Shown here: positions 38,182 through 49,538 of the stretch, piece after piece
Numbering within the stretch: the stretch's first letter is position 1
Layout of the letters: the number at the start of each line of letters is the position of its first letter
Assembly (NCBI GenBank): GCA_029962745.1
Contig: CM057165.1
Span: 26,356,652-26,420,651 of the forward strand
Source of the DNA: Echinometra lucunter
Taxonomy: Eukaryota > Echinodermata > Echinoidea > Camarodonta > Echinometridae
DNA length: 64,000 nt
Direction: 5' to 3'
Notes under the pieces: generated by a model
Told to the model about the DNA's origin: nothing
What the model saw: only the letters and a program-made list of their open reading frames with translations
The model's database searches: none
Position numbers and translations under genes: made by a program

Positions 38182-38422
38182 GAACAATATTATCAAAATA
38201 TTTTCAAAAAACATTAGATTATCAGATTTGAAAATATCAAAACACAAAACATCAAAGGCAACATTGATATAAGATACTCGAAGCAAAAAGGGAAATAATG
38301 ACAAAAGTAGATTAGATAGATAAGGAGATTTTGAAGAAAATAAAAGAACGATATAAAAAAAAAAGATATAGACAATGATATTGAGGTATAGATGAGGTAA
38401 TGGGGGGGGGGAGAGAGAAAGA

Positions 38423-38423
<1 letters not shown>

Positions 38424-38462
<39 letters not shown>
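38424..38462 (+). repeat. (GAT)n array
   Basis: Thirteen ATG/GAT units directly after a short AG tract and a G run (38402-38411). Confidence 0.95.
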
Positions 38463-39520
38463 GTTTTTGTTTCCATATAAATTATGTTTTAAGAATATTG
38501 TATAATCGTTAGTCTTACATGCGGTAATAAAATAATAGAACATCTTCAAAGGCAAACTCCCACATAAGCATAACCGTCATATTCCTTATAGATATAGACA
38601 TGCTGCTATCATTCTATGCGTGATGTAAGTCACGTGATTTAAGTGTATTTTTAGAATGATCCACAATAATGATCAGAGTTGCATTTTAAGAAAAGGGATC
38701 ATTCGAAATCGTAATTCATCAAATTATTTTTACACACCCTCGGCGCTTAACAAAATTTGAATTCAGAGAGATCTAATGTCAAACATATAATTATCTTTAG
38801 ATGAAAGATTACCGGCAGAGAAGAAGGATTAAGATGCATGGTGGGCGTGTATTTTGCGTTCCCTCAAAGCTTAATCAATTATTATCCACGAATGACGGCC
38901 TGTCCACAAACATTGCAGCGCAGATAACATGCCACACGCATAACCGTGAAATAGATCTGCAGTAGATGTGAAGTCATTATTTTACCCATGTAATTTGATC
39001 CAAAACCTTACATTTTAGACAGTTATCATAACGTTCTTGCAGTCTCTGCATTACGAGTTATTATATTAGGATGTCAGCCTTTGCTTGCAGTAACCGCAGA
39101 CTAATGGTTTGGTCACCACACATAGACGAAGAAGTTCATGGTTCGAGCCCATGCAGCTTCACTCCTAATATCATTTGTCATGACATTAAACTACTCAAGC
39201 CCGAAGGTCAAGGTTCGATACGTCACTGAAGAATCGTATTATTTTATTAATTAGGAATTTTATACAACATAAAATTATGCTCCGGCAACAATACATCCAC
39301 AGTCAATATCTTGCAAAGCCAAAATCTGAACTACCCCTATCATGCCTATAATCCAAAATATAAAATGTTGGAATCCTTACCCCAACCCATAACAAAATAA
39401 AGTTCAGAACAATTGTCGTCAGAATATATCTGTGCAATGATTAACTTGTTGGTTAAATGGTTGATAATTAATTTTTACAAAACTAATGATTCTATTATTA
39501 AAGATATCATGTGTAATTTT

Positions 39521-39670
39521 GTAAGTAAGCAACTGGTGACCGAAGGCTTTAAGTCTTCTCCGAGGGGCTTGGTAATGAGGATCAATACCTTACCAAAGGG
39601 CACTAGTGCATCCACGTATTATCGAACTTCCAGTTACGAGACCCTGCTCTATCATTGAACCATCACGCCT
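39521..39670 (-). mobile_element. tRNA-derived SINE, minus strand
   Basis: On the minus strand the head reads GGCGTGATGGTTCAATGATA then GAGCAGGGTCTCGTAACTGG, a clear tRNA D-arm and anticodon-arm pattern, with the T-arm region degraded. The body has GTGCCCTTTGGTAAGG, AAGCCCCTCGG and TTAAAGCCTTCGGTCACC. That layout is typical of marine-invertebrate tRNA SINEs. A chance frame on the plus strand (39413-39658) overlaps it and is rejected. Confidence 0.7.
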
Positions 39671-41699
39671 GTAATCAGCCATCTATGCTGTCTCCTCCTT
39701 CGAAATCTTTTCCTAAGCACCATGGTTTGGTGCCTTATTTGCAAGATAACTATGCAACCTTTTGCATTTAGCTGTTAGTCATTCGAACATACTTAATGAT
39801 AATCATTTAAAGTCCTCGATTTGGTTTCTATTGTTTCAAACGGGATCTGTTCGTCATTCGGACATTAAATCAATAATCATAAAAGTATTCAACTGCATTA
39901 CGATTTGATACAACACTGGTGACAATTTTGTTAATGTATTATATATCTTCAAAGGAGGGAGAATTTGATCGCGAATTATTCATTTGCAAAACAATCATGA
40001 ACGAAGGCGGTGCATTGAGAAGTTGATTCCGACTGTAAATTGATAAAATGCCTCCAGAAAGGCTGATACAAACTTGAAAGCAAAATCAAACACCTGATGA
40101 ATCTATTATGAAGGTGAGTCATTCGATTTCACTTTAAGAATCTTTTCAGGTCTCAGACCAAGTGAAAACTAAGACACCTTGTTCACCGCACTTGTTCTTA
40201 TCGATTTATGTTTCAGAAATAAAAAGCTGCTAAACTTCTACTTTGCTATCAAACTCGAGGAGCCGGCAAAGAACAAAGTCATTAAGACTTAATATCATTT
40301 AGTTCAATATTATTACAGATTGATACGACTTCTGGTTATAGTGAGAAAGATCACAAGCCTTATAATTCTTGGCAGGGTGTCTCTCCACTTTGCATCAGCC
40401 TTGAAATTGTTGAATGGTAGATAACGCCTCTCTGAGCAGACGAAGAGTTGAGATTCACGCGGGAAAATTTTGTATGAAAACAGACTCTTTAGAAGGACTG
40501 GTGATCTCCGTTGACTGCGGTGTTTCTTTGGTGCGAATCTCTTTCGTCTCTACCTTTGATCATCAGTACTTGCGATTGTGACAATTTCTTTCAATGGTAG
40601 TTTTAAAACGGGTGATTTGCAATCAGATTCCACACCTTCTGTACTGTGAGATATGAATCACTTTCATGTCAATCTTATAATCATTTATGCCTCATGTTGC
40701 CGATTGAAGCAAAAGGGAGAATGAGAATAATAAGCAGAAAGACTGAGAGGGAATAAAGCGAGAATAAGGAATAAAAGTGTTATCGGTATAGATACAAGAA
40801 AGGAATGGAAGCATGCAGTAATGTGCACCTGTCCTTCACTTGACGCAGACGACATCCTCTTATTTTGTAGAAAATGAGGAAGATTTCTTAATAAGTGGCG
40901 GGAGATGTGAATACTTGGTACGCTCGATTAGAGCCTTTTAAAGTGATAACAATAGCCTTCCTTCTCTTTTCGTTAGAAGAATGACTCCCCTTCGCGTGGC
41001 ATGTGCTGGAGACGGAGGGTTTTAATAAAGACGAAGAGACGCGTTGTTGGCAATATGAAATTAGAAGAATACATTCTTCTAGATGCCATTTCGATCTTTT
41101 TTTTCCCCACTTACTGCAATTATTGGTAACCAAAAAATAAAAGTGTTACTATTCCTCGTCCCTTTTCTTGGTATAAGACTTCTGAGAGAGGACGATGTCT
41201 TCAACCCCCATCCAGAGTGTTCATGATGATACGTTAAAGGTCTAAGATCATCTTAAGCATTGATTATAATTTTTTTTTCAAATAAATTTTAGATTTATTT
41301 TAACAGCTAAGGTTAAAGGAATGTTATCAACTTTGACATGTTTGAGCAGATTACACACTTCAGGCTATGAAATTATTCCTTTTAATGTCGATTTTTGTCC
41401 ATCGTTCGTAGCATTTCCTGTCTTTGACTTATTTGCAATATAAAGATGACAAAACTAAGATATCGGAGTCTATTTTGTTGCGAATAATGAGTCACCTCTT
41501 GGAGCAAGGGAACACATCTTGGGGAAAGGACACCGGAATACTGTGAGTCAGCTCCATGTATTAACGCCATCCATTTGCAGCTAATGTTTCCAATTTGGGC
41601 CTCAGTTCGGCAAAGAAACTCTCTCATTTTCTTTGACGAGTGACGAAAAAGAGACATTAATGGAAATTGCATTCATCAAAGACGTGCACAGAGTGCAGA

Positions 41700-42400
41700 A
41701 CAAATGCCCGGTAAGGCGATACGTTCAATAGCGAGCGCGCCGTTGTAGTTAGTTCAACGTCGTAACGAGATCTCGCTCGACCCACGTCGTTCAATGCGTA
41801 ACGAATAGTAAAATAGAACACTCAAAGACTCTTTGTAAATGGAAAAGAGGGGGAAAATAAACCACTTTGGGGATCCATTACAGAAAGATGAGTCGATACG
41901 TTTGTCGATTGGAACTCGGCGGGGTTTTATTTTCCTCTTATCGCAGCGCTTCGGAATCCCATCTTCATGTCTTCGTCAAGTCTCATTTCTCCGTACACTC
42001 CACGTGGAAAGCATCATTCGTCTTCATTCTTGGACGCCATCTTGTTTATGACACCGAGCCACTCGACTGCGACGTAGCCTGCCGATGGGGGCTCACATTT
42101 CTCGCTGTGAAGTGTGGCTCTTGGGGCTCTGTTTCCACTCTTGGACGTATCGCGTGGGGAAATGTTGCAAGGAATGTATAGGATTGAAGAATAAATTCGA
42201 TGACAGGGTACAATTGGAGGGGGAAACTCAAGACCTGATCACTAGGCTCATGTTCTAAACAGGTAAAGCGTTCGCGAGAACTACGATATATTACAGCTTG
42301 GCTCGATTGTGCAATGAGCAGCACCGTCGGGCGACGACGCGATCTTCGAGTAGCGCGAATAGTATCATATCTTTATCCCCCCCCCCCCTCCCTAATCGCA
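41700..42400. promoter_or_regulatory. CpG-dense block, promoter-like
   Basis: The first 110 bases hold roughly 16 CpGs, far above the surrounding AT-rich DNA. Nearby are a CACGTG E-box at 42001-42006 and a YY1-like CGCCATCTTG at 42035-42044. A 97-codon ATG frame (41888-42181, plus) of mixed composition crosses the block but matches no family I know. It could be a promoter or first exon of an unseen gene, or simply an unmethylated patch. Confidence 0.3.
41888..42181 (+). other. Unassigned 97-codon open frame in the CpG-dense block
   Basis: It begins MSRYVCRLELGGVLFSS, is of mixed composition, and ends in a TAG stop. No recognisable domain, signal peptide or clear splice donor. Frames of this length are expected by chance in a 64 kb window, more so in GC-richer DNA, so coding status is doubtful. 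Confidence 0.15.
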
Positions 42401-43544
42401 CAGATATATACATGCATCTGCAAGGGAGCAAGTTATATTAAATAATCCAAAAGAATGGTAAAGGTGTCAGTTGCCATCTTTTTGTCGAAGTTTCCCTGCA
42501 GTCTGTAAACTTATGCTTATACCAAATACATTTGCCACCATTACACGATGTATGTGTACTTATCGAAGTCAATATCTGACGACACGTACAGAATGGAATG
42601 TTTCTTTAATTGATTTTGTAAGTCATATTAAACTTGCAAAAGACTGACTTAGACGTAACTGGCACCGTAATGATGAAGTGCCGGTAGAAAAGGTTAAGTC
42701 ACAAAAATCATCTTCAAACTCGAAATCTTTGAAATAAGAGAAAATTTGCTACATTATTTTGAAAAGACTGTACATGAGGCATGGTGACTTCAGACAAACA
42801 ACGACATAATGAAATAGTAATGATGCCCTGACATTGAAGAAAACGCTTAGAAGGTTGCTTTCCATAGAAGCTTATTAAAATGAGTAAGAAACGATAATGG
42901 ATGAGGTGGTAAGGAACGAGTCGCCTTGAAGCGCGGTCCTTGGGACACCCAAAGCATCTGAATTATTGATGTCCACTTCTCACATTACGAAATAATGATA
43001 GCACAACTGATTAATGTGGTGTGGTCAGTTTTGGACGAGTACATCAATAATCGTTCGCTTCCCTGAATACCGATATCGGCTTTATTCTGGAGGATTTTTA
43101 GGAGGGGGAGAAAGTAACACTCCGGTATCGGGGAAAACATGGTGTAAATCATATAAATGATATGAATTTGTGTGTTGAAAGTGAACGTGCTGTCTTCTGG
43201 CTGTTTGCATTTGGAGCATTCTAATTCTTATCACGAAAAAGCAATTAATTTAAAAAGCAATAAGAGATCAAAGATATAGTCATTTCTCCCCATGCTGTCC
43301 CCCCAAATCCTGTAGGAAATTTAGCTCACACACACTTCACTTTGCCTCATTTTAGAAACTAGATTATTCAACAAGGTTTGATGTAATCTTAAAATTAAAA
43401 AAAATAAGTTGTCCACAGGCCTCGAAAATGTGTTTTATTTCTAGAATGTGAACTTTGCAAATATTTGTGCTTATTCGGCTTTGTAGAAACAAGATGACCT
43501 AAGTTCATTATAAAGTGTTGACGAAAATATAAATAACCATCAAA

Positions 43545-43590
43545 TGACTGGGAAGTTGGTAACATCAAATGACTAGGAAGTTGGTAAATG
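43545..43590 (+). repeat. Short tandem duplication
   Basis: ATCAAATGACTGGGAAGTTG is followed at once by ATCAAATGACTAGGAAGTTG, a period of about 26 bases with one substitution. Confidence 0.85.
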
Positions 43591-44497
43591 TTATTTAAAT
43601 TATTAAATAATTTTACTTCTTTTATGATTGTGAAGAGGCAAAAATCAAAAACAAAAAGAAAACAAAGCTAAGAGAAAGAAGGTCGAGAAAACGATAGAAT
43701 TAGAGATGAAAACCGTAAAAGAGAGAGGATAAAAAGCGTCAGAGATTAGAAAGCAACAAACAGTTAGAGGATACAAAGCGGGAGTAGAAGAGAGAGAGAA
43801 GATAACATAGGAAGTATAAACCTCATTCAGCATTCCCTTGGAAAACAAAAGATATTGGTTGCTTTATTTAGTGTCATGAAGAGAAAACTGAGGTATCAAA
43901 AACATAACAATGTTTTCACTCTTATTTGTGTATGCAGATAGAAACGTACATCAGTTTCCACCGAGATCACTTTCTCTTCTCTGCAGATGAACTTATCCTG
44001 GAAATAAAAACAAATAGAAGACACTGCCTTCAAAGTACACCCTCTTTCAGTTCCTGTTTTCAAACTGGCTCCTGATGAAAAGTATGTAAAAGGCCTTCTC
44101 ATCATGATGCAAGTTGATCAAACACGCGGTTAAGATGGATAAAAATCAATAACACTTTGGCTAACAATGAAGACTTTAGATTGGCAGTGCGTTCGCTCTC
44201 GATGTATTCGCCTAAGAGCTTAGATGGGGAAAGTGAAATGCACAAAAGCAGCAAAAATTCAGCAGATTCCATCCCCTTTTCAGTAAAAAAAAGAAAAAAA
44301 AGTATGCTATTGCTCGCATTATGAGTATTGAGCAAAATTACCTCTTGCTATTTCTGGCATAATAGAGTGTAATTGATTCTTGCTACACCTCGTATAAAGA
44401 AAACGTCGGGTACCTAGTAAGGAAAAAAATGTATTCATTAGACTTCCTCTAAGATTATTGCCTTTCATTTTCAGTAAGATGTAGATGATATAACGAA

Positions 44498-44505
44498 TGA
44501 CGTCA
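44498..44505. promoter_or_regulatory. CRE palindrome
   Basis: A perfect TGACGTCA, followed 10 bases later by a half-site GCGTCA. No adjacent gene recognised. Confidence 0.25.
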
Positions 44506-45281
44506 TCACTTGCGTCACTACTTCATTGATTTGAAAGCGTATTTCTGTTGAAGTGAAAAGTAGATAAGACACGAAGAAACAATCCATTTAGAAGCAGCAC
44601 AGAGATTGATTTTCCTTTTTGTAATCGTATACAATGAATATTACTTTACTGCGATGGGAAATGAAATCACTCGATCAATGATTAATTGCATCTATTGTAA
44701 TTATATATTCAATATCAAGCAAAGGAAGAGAAAAACAAAATCTAAGATAGAATTATCAAGGCTTATTTTTGTGTGTGTTACTAAAGGTTTAACTTCGTAA
44801 TCGTCTTTATCATCTTTCATATTACCGAGATATCCCCACCCGGCACGTCCGCCCTTTTTAAAGGTATTGATTTACATTTGCCCATCTCCACCCAAGTCTA
44901 AATCGCTACAGGTATGAATGATCGCTTACAAAGTGGACTGCTTTGCTATAACTGGGCTTCACTATAAGTGAACAGTAATTATTGTTAGAGATAACCCCTT
45001 ATCATGCTTATAACTGTGGAATCTTTTCTCAACCGTGCATGAGCATTTTCTTTTCTTTTTATTTCTTCGGTCGTGAAATATACCTATAGCAGATATTTCT
45101 CTCCAGATTTGAATATTTGCTGTCTATATCATTCCAAACAATATTTGACAATTTCAAGTATCACATCCAATGGCGTAACGAGAAAACATATAAATAATGA
45201 AACATTCCTGGAAAATTAATAGATTGCCCTTACCTGGCCATACAAACACTTCAGAAGATGAATCAAATCAATGTGAAAGGA

Positions 45282-45781
45282 NNNNNNNNNNNNNNNNNNN
45301 NNNNNNNNNNNNNNNNNNNNNNNNNNNNNNNNNNNNNNNNNNNNNNNNNNNNNNNNNNNNNNNNNNNNNNNNNNNNNNNNNNNNNNNNNNNNNNNNNNNN
45401 NNNNNNNNNNNNNNNNNNNNNNNNNNNNNNNNNNNNNNNNNNNNNNNNNNNNNNNNNNNNNNNNNNNNNNNNNNNNNNNNNNNNNNNNNNNNNNNNNNNN
45501 NNNNNNNNNNNNNNNNNNNNNNNNNNNNNNNNNNNNNNNNNNNNNNNNNNNNNNNNNNNNNNNNNNNNNNNNNNNNNNNNNNNNNNNNNNNNNNNNNNNN
45601 NNNNNNNNNNNNNNNNNNNNNNNNNNNNNNNNNNNNNNNNNNNNNNNNNNNNNNNNNNNNNNNNNNNNNNNNNNNNNNNNNNNNNNNNNNNNNNNNNNNN
45701 NNNNNNNNNNNNNNNNNNNNNNNNNNNNNNNNNNNNNNNNNNNNNNNNNNNNNNNNNNNNNNNNNNNNNNNNNNNNNNNNN
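45282..45781. other. Assembly gap of exactly 500 N
   Basis: Exactly 500 unknown bases, which is a placeholder length used when contigs are joined into scaffolds rather than a measured size. Sequence left and right of it may not be truly adjacent. Frames of 175-220 codons crossing it are artefacts. Confidence 0.98.
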
Positions 45782-46674
45782 GGGTTTTCCCACATTCATT
45801 TTTTTGTCATTTCACTGCAAAACAGGCTGCGAATCAATCTTCTTTGTATATCATTGTAGAGAGGATTTTTTTAAAATGATAATCTAATATTTGATCAAGA
45901 TTTATGCAGCGCAGATAAGCGCCCCTCCATTATTTCACAGGAGTTGTATGATAAACAAGGCAAGCCCGATGCAGAGTATCGTGAACTTTTCGTATTTCCT
46001 TCCTACTCAGCAATTACTCATGTAAGCTCGAAATAAGGGAGAATTACATAATCCAAAATACTCGAAAACGATTTTGACGTGTAGAGAAGGGCAACGAGGG
46101 TTTGATTCTGTTTATGTATAGGTGTAATCAGCGGACAATTTAGCTTGAAATGAGGTGTACTTGAAGCAGAGTGACCTATAATAGCAGCACTTGTAGGCTT
46201 CCTAGGAGTGCAGTTACATGTACATGTCACTTTCATTACACTGGGTAGTCCAACACATTTTATTTCCAATTTAACTCATCTCCGCCTACGAGACATATCT
46301 CATGACACACAGGGGGCATTTTTCCTGTACAAGAAATGTAAGAAAGCTATCAGAGAGTCATCATTCAGGATTACCTACCTTATTTGTATCCTACTTTCGT
46401 CGTTTACATGCGAACAGAACACTTAATAATCACCAATTTACATGCAGAATCATTTCAAATTTATAGGAGACGATGATTTGGGACTTGCAAGAAAATAACG
46501 CGCAAGGAAAGGTCACTTGTTCTGTTTTCTATTTTGTGATTCGTCTTCCCATCTTCTCTCTTTTATTTACATTATGTGTGTAATGCATCCAATTTAAAAT
46601 GGATCTAAAGGATCACACGATAAAAATCACCTCTATCTCAAATTGAAAAAAAAATTGTTTCATTTCTTAATTAC

Positions 46675-46677
<3 letters not shown>

Positions 46678-46725
<48 letters not shown>
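46678..46725 (+). repeat. (CT)n microsatellite
   Basis: Pure CT for over 20 units, followed by a looser CT-rich region to about 47290. Confidence 0.95.
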
Positions 46726-46727
<2 letters not shown>

Positions 46728-47584
46728 TCTCCTTCTCTCTCGACAGGTTTGAGGAGAGACGTTTTGTATCTCTCTTTCTTTCTCTCTTTTCTCTTTCCCT
46801 GGCTGTCTACCAGCCTCTTTTCTTGTAAGTCCAAGCCCAGACACACCTTTTAACATTTTCTTTCTTCACACTCTCTGTCTTGTTAGTCTCGTTATCATAA
46901 TGTTCTATCCCTCTTCCTTCTGCACCATCCCTAAATCCAACGCTTCAGCTCATTGCCTTATACATGATGTTAAAATTTCAGTACAAGTCCGTCTATCTTT
47001 CTGTCTCTGTCTCTTTCTCTTTCTCTCCATCTGTGTATATTTCTACATTTTCTTACCCCCTCCCCTTCACCATCCGCCTATCCTACCCTTCACTCTCTAG
47101 GTGATCGTGATAGCCCCCTGCTCCATAATGTCTATACATGATATTACGATTTGAGTGTCTCTGTCTCCGCCCCTCCCCTCCTAATTTTCTCTCTCCCCCT
47201 CTCTGTGTTTGTCCTTAATACATTCATTCATTTCCTCTCTTTCTCATTCTCCTCTCTACTATCCTTCCATCCTACCCTTTACTCTCAAGGTATAGCTGCC
47301 CCTGCTCTACATGGTGTTAAGATTGGAGTGGCTTTGGTCTATTTGCAGGGTGAAACCTTACGCCCCTGACCAAACAGGATTGGGTAAGAGGTAGGACCAT
47401 CGATGAGACCGATCATGTTCGTACCCCTCTTCACCATGCTTCCTAAGTTTATTAAAGTCCTCCACTCAACGACATATGCAGAGGAGAGCAAGTATTTTCG
47501 GAATACTTAAAATGCAATGTTACTGTCGAACATGCAAATAATGTATAGGATGGGTGAGGTCATGGTGTGAGAGAAGGTAGGAGC

Positions 47585-47825
47585 ACTGTGTTATGTTGGT
47601 AAAGGCGTTTGGCCTTTATACCTTGAGATCCTGGGTTCGCGATGCCATAGCATGGTGCTCACATCCTGGACATGGTGTACCTACATTCATGATATTTTCC
47701 CCTTTTGATCCAGATTTATTGAATATAGATATACCCTGCAATGTTGGGATAATAACGATTGCAGGGTGTTCAGGAAGAGCAGTATCTGATGCGGCTACCC
47801 TGGGTAAATAAGACCATATCATTAA
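47585..47825 (+). mobile_element. tRNA-derived SINE, plus strand
   Basis: The head (47588-47650) has a tRNA-like D-arm (TGTTGGTAAAGGCG) and a T-arm-like CTGGGTTCGCGATGCC. The 3' end reads GCTACCCTGGGTAAATAAGA, the tail motif also seen on the minus strand near 33380. Degenerate, so not a functional tRNA gene. Confidence 0.55.
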
Positions 47826-47909
47826 GAATAATTCATTGGGTTTATTATTGTATCACTCTCCGTTATTGCCAATGTTAGGAGCCTGGTTCAGGTGCAGTAT
47901 ATTTTATTG

Positions 47910-48100
47910 GAGGTGCCATGGTCCAGTGGTTTAAGGCGCTTGACTGGAGACGCGAGGGTCGGGGGTTCGATCCCCAGCACGACACTTATGCCCTTGAGCA
48001 AGGCATTTTATCTACACTGCTCTTTTATCGTACATCAAATAAATGAAGTGCTGTGGCATATTGATACGTACCAATGTGTGCATGTATGTGTTTTTTTTTT
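47910..48100 (+). mobile_element. tRNA-derived SINE with intact box A/B
   Basis: The head at 47913-47985 shows ATGGTCCAGTGGTTTAAGGC (box A region) and a perfect T-arm GGGTTCGATCCCC, resembling a Ser/Leu-type tRNA. The acceptor stem pairs in only about four of seven positions, so it is not a working tRNA. The body continues CCCTTGAGCAAGGCATTTTA, a common SINE body element in marine invertebrates. It lies about 90 bases after the SINE at 47585. Confidence 0.7.
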
Positions 48101-48394
48101 TTTTTAATTTAAACGTGCTTCGGTTAAGGCTACTGTTTGGGCTTGACACTGAGGTCAGATCCCGAGCATAAAAACAAAGAAACATAAATTTAAGTAGCAT
48201 CTATGGCCAATTTATTACCATAAACAAAAAAACAACAAAAAACACACAAAAAAAAAACCAAAACCTTCTGAGCTAAGACACAATAAACGAATGTATGAAT
48301 TTTATTTCGCATGATTAGATTTAATTTCATCAGAATATCTGCTTTAATTGAAACTTTGAACACGGTGATAAATTGTTTCCTATAAGGGTATCCC

Positions 48395-48552
48395 GCTCTC
48401 TAAATTCCTCAGATTGGAAATCAATCTATGAGATTGTGGTTGGGGACCAATCCAAAATTAGATTGAGAAATGGACTTCTGAATCTATTAGATTGAGATTT
48501 TCAATCTAATTTTGGATTGGTCCCTCATTGTAATCTAAAGAATTTAGAGAGC
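48395..48552. mobile_element. 158-bp MITE with terminal inverted repeats
   Basis: The left end GCTCTCTAAATTCCTCAGAT is mirrored by the right end ATCTAAAGAATTTAGAGAGC. Pairing continues inward through GGACCAATCCAAAATTAGAT and its reverse complement. Nearly the whole element can fold into one hairpin. No coding capacity; no convincing target-site duplication seen. Confidence 0.8.
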
Positions 48553-49316
48553 AATTTGAAGCAAAATCAATATAACCAGTTATTTCGGCCTTTATATTTC
48601 GTTATGAATTTAGATTGGCATTTTTGTTAAACATTCATTCAAACGTTCATTCATATTGTTCCCCCAAGACTGGAGGGACCATGTATAAATTAATTCCGAT
48701 CTCTGTCTCATAATTAGAACGAAAATCACACCCCATGGGCAAATGAATAATAATTTGTCGAGACAAAATTTAACATAATCCCTCCAAAAACTACGAATAT
48801 TTTGCACCTATTCGACTCGAATTCGCTTTCCTCCCACGTGTACTTTCAATGTCGCATAGTCAAAAACTGTTTCAGAGCATTGATTATAATAACAATAATA
48901 ACAGCAGTCATGATAAGACTGGAAATTGTGATGTTTTATGGCTTAAGGTGACAAGTTATGATTGATTATATCCAATATCTATTTTTTAAAATTCATCTTA
49001 GCTTAACGAGCTTCCCTTTCAATGAATCTTTTATAAAGGCGCCGGATAGTTCCATGACATTTTTCAATTTCCAAGGAGAACCTAATTTGTCATATCGTCT
49101 TCTAAGATACAGAAGAACTTTAAAATAAATAATTTCATTAAGATTTGTATGGAACAATGTAGAATCATAAGGGCGTTAGTGTTCGTGTGGTTCCAGATTC
49201 GCCTTGTTATTTTAAATAGGAATGGTTTAACATCAGTAAAATTATAAGCTATCTCGTAAGCATATACAGGCATATGAAACGAAGGAGTGGTGGGGTCCAA
49301 CACCCAACCTCATATG

Positions 49317-49538
49317 CAGTGGCGCGTTATAAGCAAACAAACTGAGAGGACAGTCGTCTCTTGCCTCCTACAATACCAGTTGTTGTACTTGCGAGTGAGC
49401 GAAGAGAGCGAGCATGTTTTTCATAAATTTACGTTTACTTTTGACAATCCTCATTTTCTTTCTTTCCTTGGCTCGGAACTTTTGGGGATGCAGCCCCCGC
49501 GCCTCCCTCCCCCCCCCCCCCCCCCCAGTACGCCAATG
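49317..49538 (+). mobile_element. Probable hAT-related nonautonomous element
   Basis: It starts CAGTGGCG and ends CGCCAATG, short inverted ends of the CANTGGCG type. Inside is GAGCGAAGAGAGCGAGC, the core seen inverted in the elements near 61.7 and 62.5 kb, and an 18-20 base C run near 49509-49526. No exact target duplication was found, so the ends are tentative. Confidence 0.4.

Noticed and set aside
39080..39240. Possible tRNA-like segment with TGGTTCGAGCCCATG
   Set aside because: A T-arm-like sequence exists but no matching D-arm or body; too degraded to call a SINE.
45197..45887. Frames of 175-220 codons
   Set aside because: They consist of unknown residues across the 500-N gap.
47913..47985. 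Functional tRNA gene
   Set aside because: Acceptor stem pairs only partly and a SINE body follows; treated as a SINE head.
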